Program-made: the position numbers and the translations under genes
DNA from: Cereibacter johrii
GTDB lineage: Bacteria > Pseudomonadota > Alphaproteobacteria > Rhodobacterales > Rhodobacteraceae
NCBI RefSeq assembly: GCF_001720585.1
Contig: NZ_MABH01000162.1
Span: 1 to 33,696 of the forward strand
Length of the DNA stretch: 33,696 bases
Direction: 5' to 3'
Notes under the pieces: model-generated
What the model was told of the DNA's origin: nothing
Seen by the model: only the letters and a program-made list of their open reading frames with translations
Database searches by the model: none
Part shown: positions 31,859-33,696 of the stretch, in pieces
How positions within the stretch are numbered: position 1 is the first letter of the stretch
Layout: the number at the start of each line of letters is the position of its first letter

Positions 31859-33583
31859 ATGAGATACCGAACGACCGCCACCGCGATGGCCCTGTGCCTG
31901 ATGGCCGTGGCCGCGCCCGCTTGGGCCGACATGGAGGCCGCGAAAAAGTTTCTCGACGCCGAGATCGGGGATCTCTCCGCGCTCTCGCGCGCCGAGCAGG
32001 AAGCCGAGATGCAATGGTTCATCGATGCGGCCCAGCCCTTCGCCGGGATGGAGATCAAGGTCGTCTCCGAGACCATCACCACCCACGAATATGAAAGCAA
32101 GGTCCTCGCCCCCGCCTTCTCCGCCATCACCGGCATCAGGATCAGCCACGACCTGATCGGCGAGGGCGACGTGGTCGAGAAGCTGCAGACCCAGATGCAG
32201 TCGGGCGAGAACATCTACGACGCCTATATCAACGACAGCGACCTGATCGGCACCCACTGGCGCTACCAGCAGGCGCGCAGCCTGACCGACTGGATGGCCA
32301 ATGCGGGCAAGGAGGTCACCAACCCCGGCCTCGACCTGCAGGATTACATCGGCCTGAAATTCACCACGGCGCCCGACGGCGAGCTCTACCAGCTGCCCGA
32401 CCAGCAGTTCGCCAACCTCTACTGGTTCCGCGCCGACTGGTTCGACGACGCCCAGACCAAGGCCGATTTCAAGGCCAAATACGGCTACGAGCTGGGCGTG
32501 CCGCTGAACTGGTCGGCCTACGAGGACATCGCCGAATTCTTCACCGGGCGCGACATGAGCGCGCTCGGCGGGCCGAAGAGCGCCTATGGCAGCATGGATT
32601 ACGGCAAGAAGGACCCGAGCCTCGGCTGGCGCTACACCGATGCCTGGATGTCGATGGCGGGCATGGGCGACAAGGGCGATCCGAACGGGCTGCCCGTCGA
32701 CGAATGGGGCATCCGGGTGGACGAGAATTCGCGCCCCGTGGGCTCCTGCGTGGCGCGCGGCGGGGCCACCAACGATGCGGCCGCGGTCTATGCGATCACC
32801 AAATCGATCGAATGGCTGCAGAAATACGCCCCGCCGCAGGCGGCCGGCATGACCTTCTCGGAATCGGGCCCGGTGCCGGCGCAGGGCGAGGTGGCCCAGC
32901 AGATGTTCTGGTACACCGCCTTCACCGCCGACATGGTCAAGGAGGGCCTGCCGGTGATGAACGAGGACGGCACGCCCAAATGGCGCATGGCCCCCTCGCC
33001 GCACGGCGCCTACTGGTCGGAGGGCACCAAGGTGGGCTACCAGGACGTGGGCTCCTGGACGCTGCTGAAATCCACCCCCGACGACCGGGCCAAGGCCGCC
33101 TGGCTCTATGCGCAGTTCGTCTCCTCGAAGACGGTCGACGTGAAGAAGAGCCATGTGGGCCTGACCTTCGTGCGCGAATCCACCATCCAGCACCAGAGCT
33201 TCACCGACCGCGCGCCGAAGCTCGGCGGGCTGGTGGAATTCTACCGCTCGCCCGCCCGGGTGCAGTGGTCGCCCACGGGCACGAACGTGCCGGACTATCC
33301 CAAGCTCGCCCAGCTCTGGTGGCAGAACATCGGCGACGCCATGTCGGGCGCCAAGTCGCCGCAGGAGGCGCTCGACGCGCTCTGCGCCGAGCAGGAGAAG
33401 GTGCTGGCCCGGCTCGAGCGCGCGGGCGTGCAGGGCGATCTCGGCCCGAAGCTGAACGAGGAGAAGGACCCGCAGGAATGGCTCGACGCCCCCGGCGCCC
33501 CGGTGGCCCGGCTCGAGAACGAGAAGCCCCAGGGCGAGACCATCTCCTATGACGAGCTCATCAAGTCCTGGCAGCAGGGCTGA
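31859..33583 (+). CDS. glpV: ABC transporter substrate-binding protein GlpV
   Basis: A 574-aa periplasmic receptor, longer than usual sugar-binding proteins (about 420 aa), as is typical of the GlpV branch. A Sec signal peptide is visible (hydrophobic ALCLMAVAAPAWA, cleavage before DM). The mature part carries the family 1 extracellular-solute-binding fold, for example PDGELYQLPDQQFANLYWFR and MAPSPHGAYWSEG. A cluster of aromatic residues (NLYWFRADWF, LGWRYTDAWM) fits a polyol-stacking pocket. ATG 31859 has GGGAGGAG upstream. Last gene of the operon; its own strong ribosome site should give high output. Ligand assigned as glycerol or another small polyol by operon type. Confidence 0.88.
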   Translation: MRYRTTATAMALCLMAVAAPAWADMEAAKKFLDAEIGDLSALSRAEQEAEMQWFIDAAQPFAGMEIKVVSETITTHEYESKVLAPAFSAITGIRISHDLIGEGDVVEKLQTQMQSGENIYDAYINDSDLIGTHWRYQQARSLTDWMANAGKEVTNPGLDLQDYIGLKFTTAPDGELYQLPDQQFANLYWFRADWFDDAQTKADFKAKYGYELGVPLNWSAYEDIAEFFTGRDMSALGGPKSAYGSMDYGKKDPSLGWRYTDAWMSMAGMGDKGDPNGLPVDEWGIRVDENSRPVGSCVARGGATNDAAAVYAITKSIEWLQKYAPPQAAGMTFSESGPVPAQGEVAQQMFWYTAFTADMVKEGLPVMNEDGTPKWRMAPSPHGAYWSEGTKVGYQDVGSWTLLKSTPDDRAKAAWLYAQFVSSKTVDVKKSHVGLTFVRESTIQHQSFTDRAPKLGGLVEFYRSPARVQWSPTGTNVPDYPKLAQLWWQNIGDAMSGAKSPQEALDALCAEQEKVLARLERAGVQGDLGPKLNEEKDPQEWLDAPGAPVARLENEKPQGETISYDELIKSWQQG

Positions 33584-33590
33584 CACGACA

Positions 33591-33612
33591 GGGGGCGGCA
33601 GCCGCCGCCCCC
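33591..33612 (+). terminator. Terminator hairpin after glpV
   Basis: GGGGGCGGC (33591-33599), loop AGCC, GCCGCCCCC (33604-33612) is a perfect 9-bp GC stem 7 nt after the stop codon. No T-run follows, but position and strength support an operon end. The last 84 bases of the window show nothing else. Confidence 0.6.
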
Positions 33613-33696
33613 ACCCACCCCCGGCGACGGTGGAAGAGCCGTGCGCACCCGCAGCCGGGATCACGACAGACAGGGGACAGGCCTCCGCGCCGGAGG

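Overview
The window is GC-rich and tightly packed, with most genes joined by ATGA or TGATG stop/start overlaps. Gene content points to a Rhodobacterales alphaproteobacterium close to Cereibacter/Rhodobacter sphaeroides: 2-hydroxyisobutyryl-CoA mutase, TakP-like TRAP transport and a GlpSTPQUV-type ABC importer. The genus is inferred, not proven. No rRNA, tRNA, CRISPR array, transposase or phage gene was seen. After the 3' end of a LysR regulator (1-184, +) the window holds three catabolic blocks.

Block 1 (374-12450, all minus strand) is a 2-hydroxyisobutyrate module. In transcription order: a GntR/FCD repressor (12358-11708), a 3-hydroxybutyryl-CoA dehydrogenase (11180-10296), a TRAP transporter dctP-dctQ-dctM (10111-6974), then hcmB, an acyl-CoA ligase, a MeaB-type G-protein chaperone, hcmA, a 95-residue unknown, a tandem gamma-carbonic-anhydrase-like protein and a PduO-type cobalamin adenosyltransferase (6784-374). 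HcmA carries the Ile and Asp (Ile91, Asp118) that separate 2-hydroxyisobutyryl-CoA mutase from methylmalonyl- and isobutyryl-CoA mutases. Together the genes predict uptake, CoA activation, carbon-skeleton rearrangement to 3-hydroxybutyryl-CoA and oxidation to acetoacetyl-CoA, plus cofactor supply and mutase repair. Three copies of a CGTATACG-centred palindrome lie before hcmB, before the dehydrogenase and before the GntR gene. The first two share the layout TTGACA-N17-TTYCGTATACGRAAT, which ties the parts into one regulon.

Block 2 (12703-22879) is a divergent cluster around an IclR regulator. Leftward run iclR, a two-domain PCC (DUF296) protein and a cytoplasmic biotin-sulfoxide-reductase-like molybdoenzyme. 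Rightward run a TRAP binding protein, a fused DctQM permease, an internally deleted SDR remnant, a split transketolase pair and an intact SDR. Two near-identical palindromes (TCCATATTATGGA, TCCATGATATGGA) sit at the predicted start points of the two divergent promoters. The substrate is unknown, and this is the best candidate here for an undescribed pathway.

Block 3 (23171-33583) is a polyol/glycerol locus. Leftward run a GlpD-type dehydrogenase and a GntR/HutC regulator. Rightward run an FGGY kinase that is not a canonical GlpK, two ABC ATPases (GlpS, GlpT), two permeases (GlpP, GlpQ), a small DUF2160-type membrane protein (GlpU) and a binding protein (GlpV). The two ATPases have complementary defects that predict one canonical and one degenerate ATP site. 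Three GT-N4-AC dyads in the divergent promoter region are candidate operators of the HutC-type regulator.
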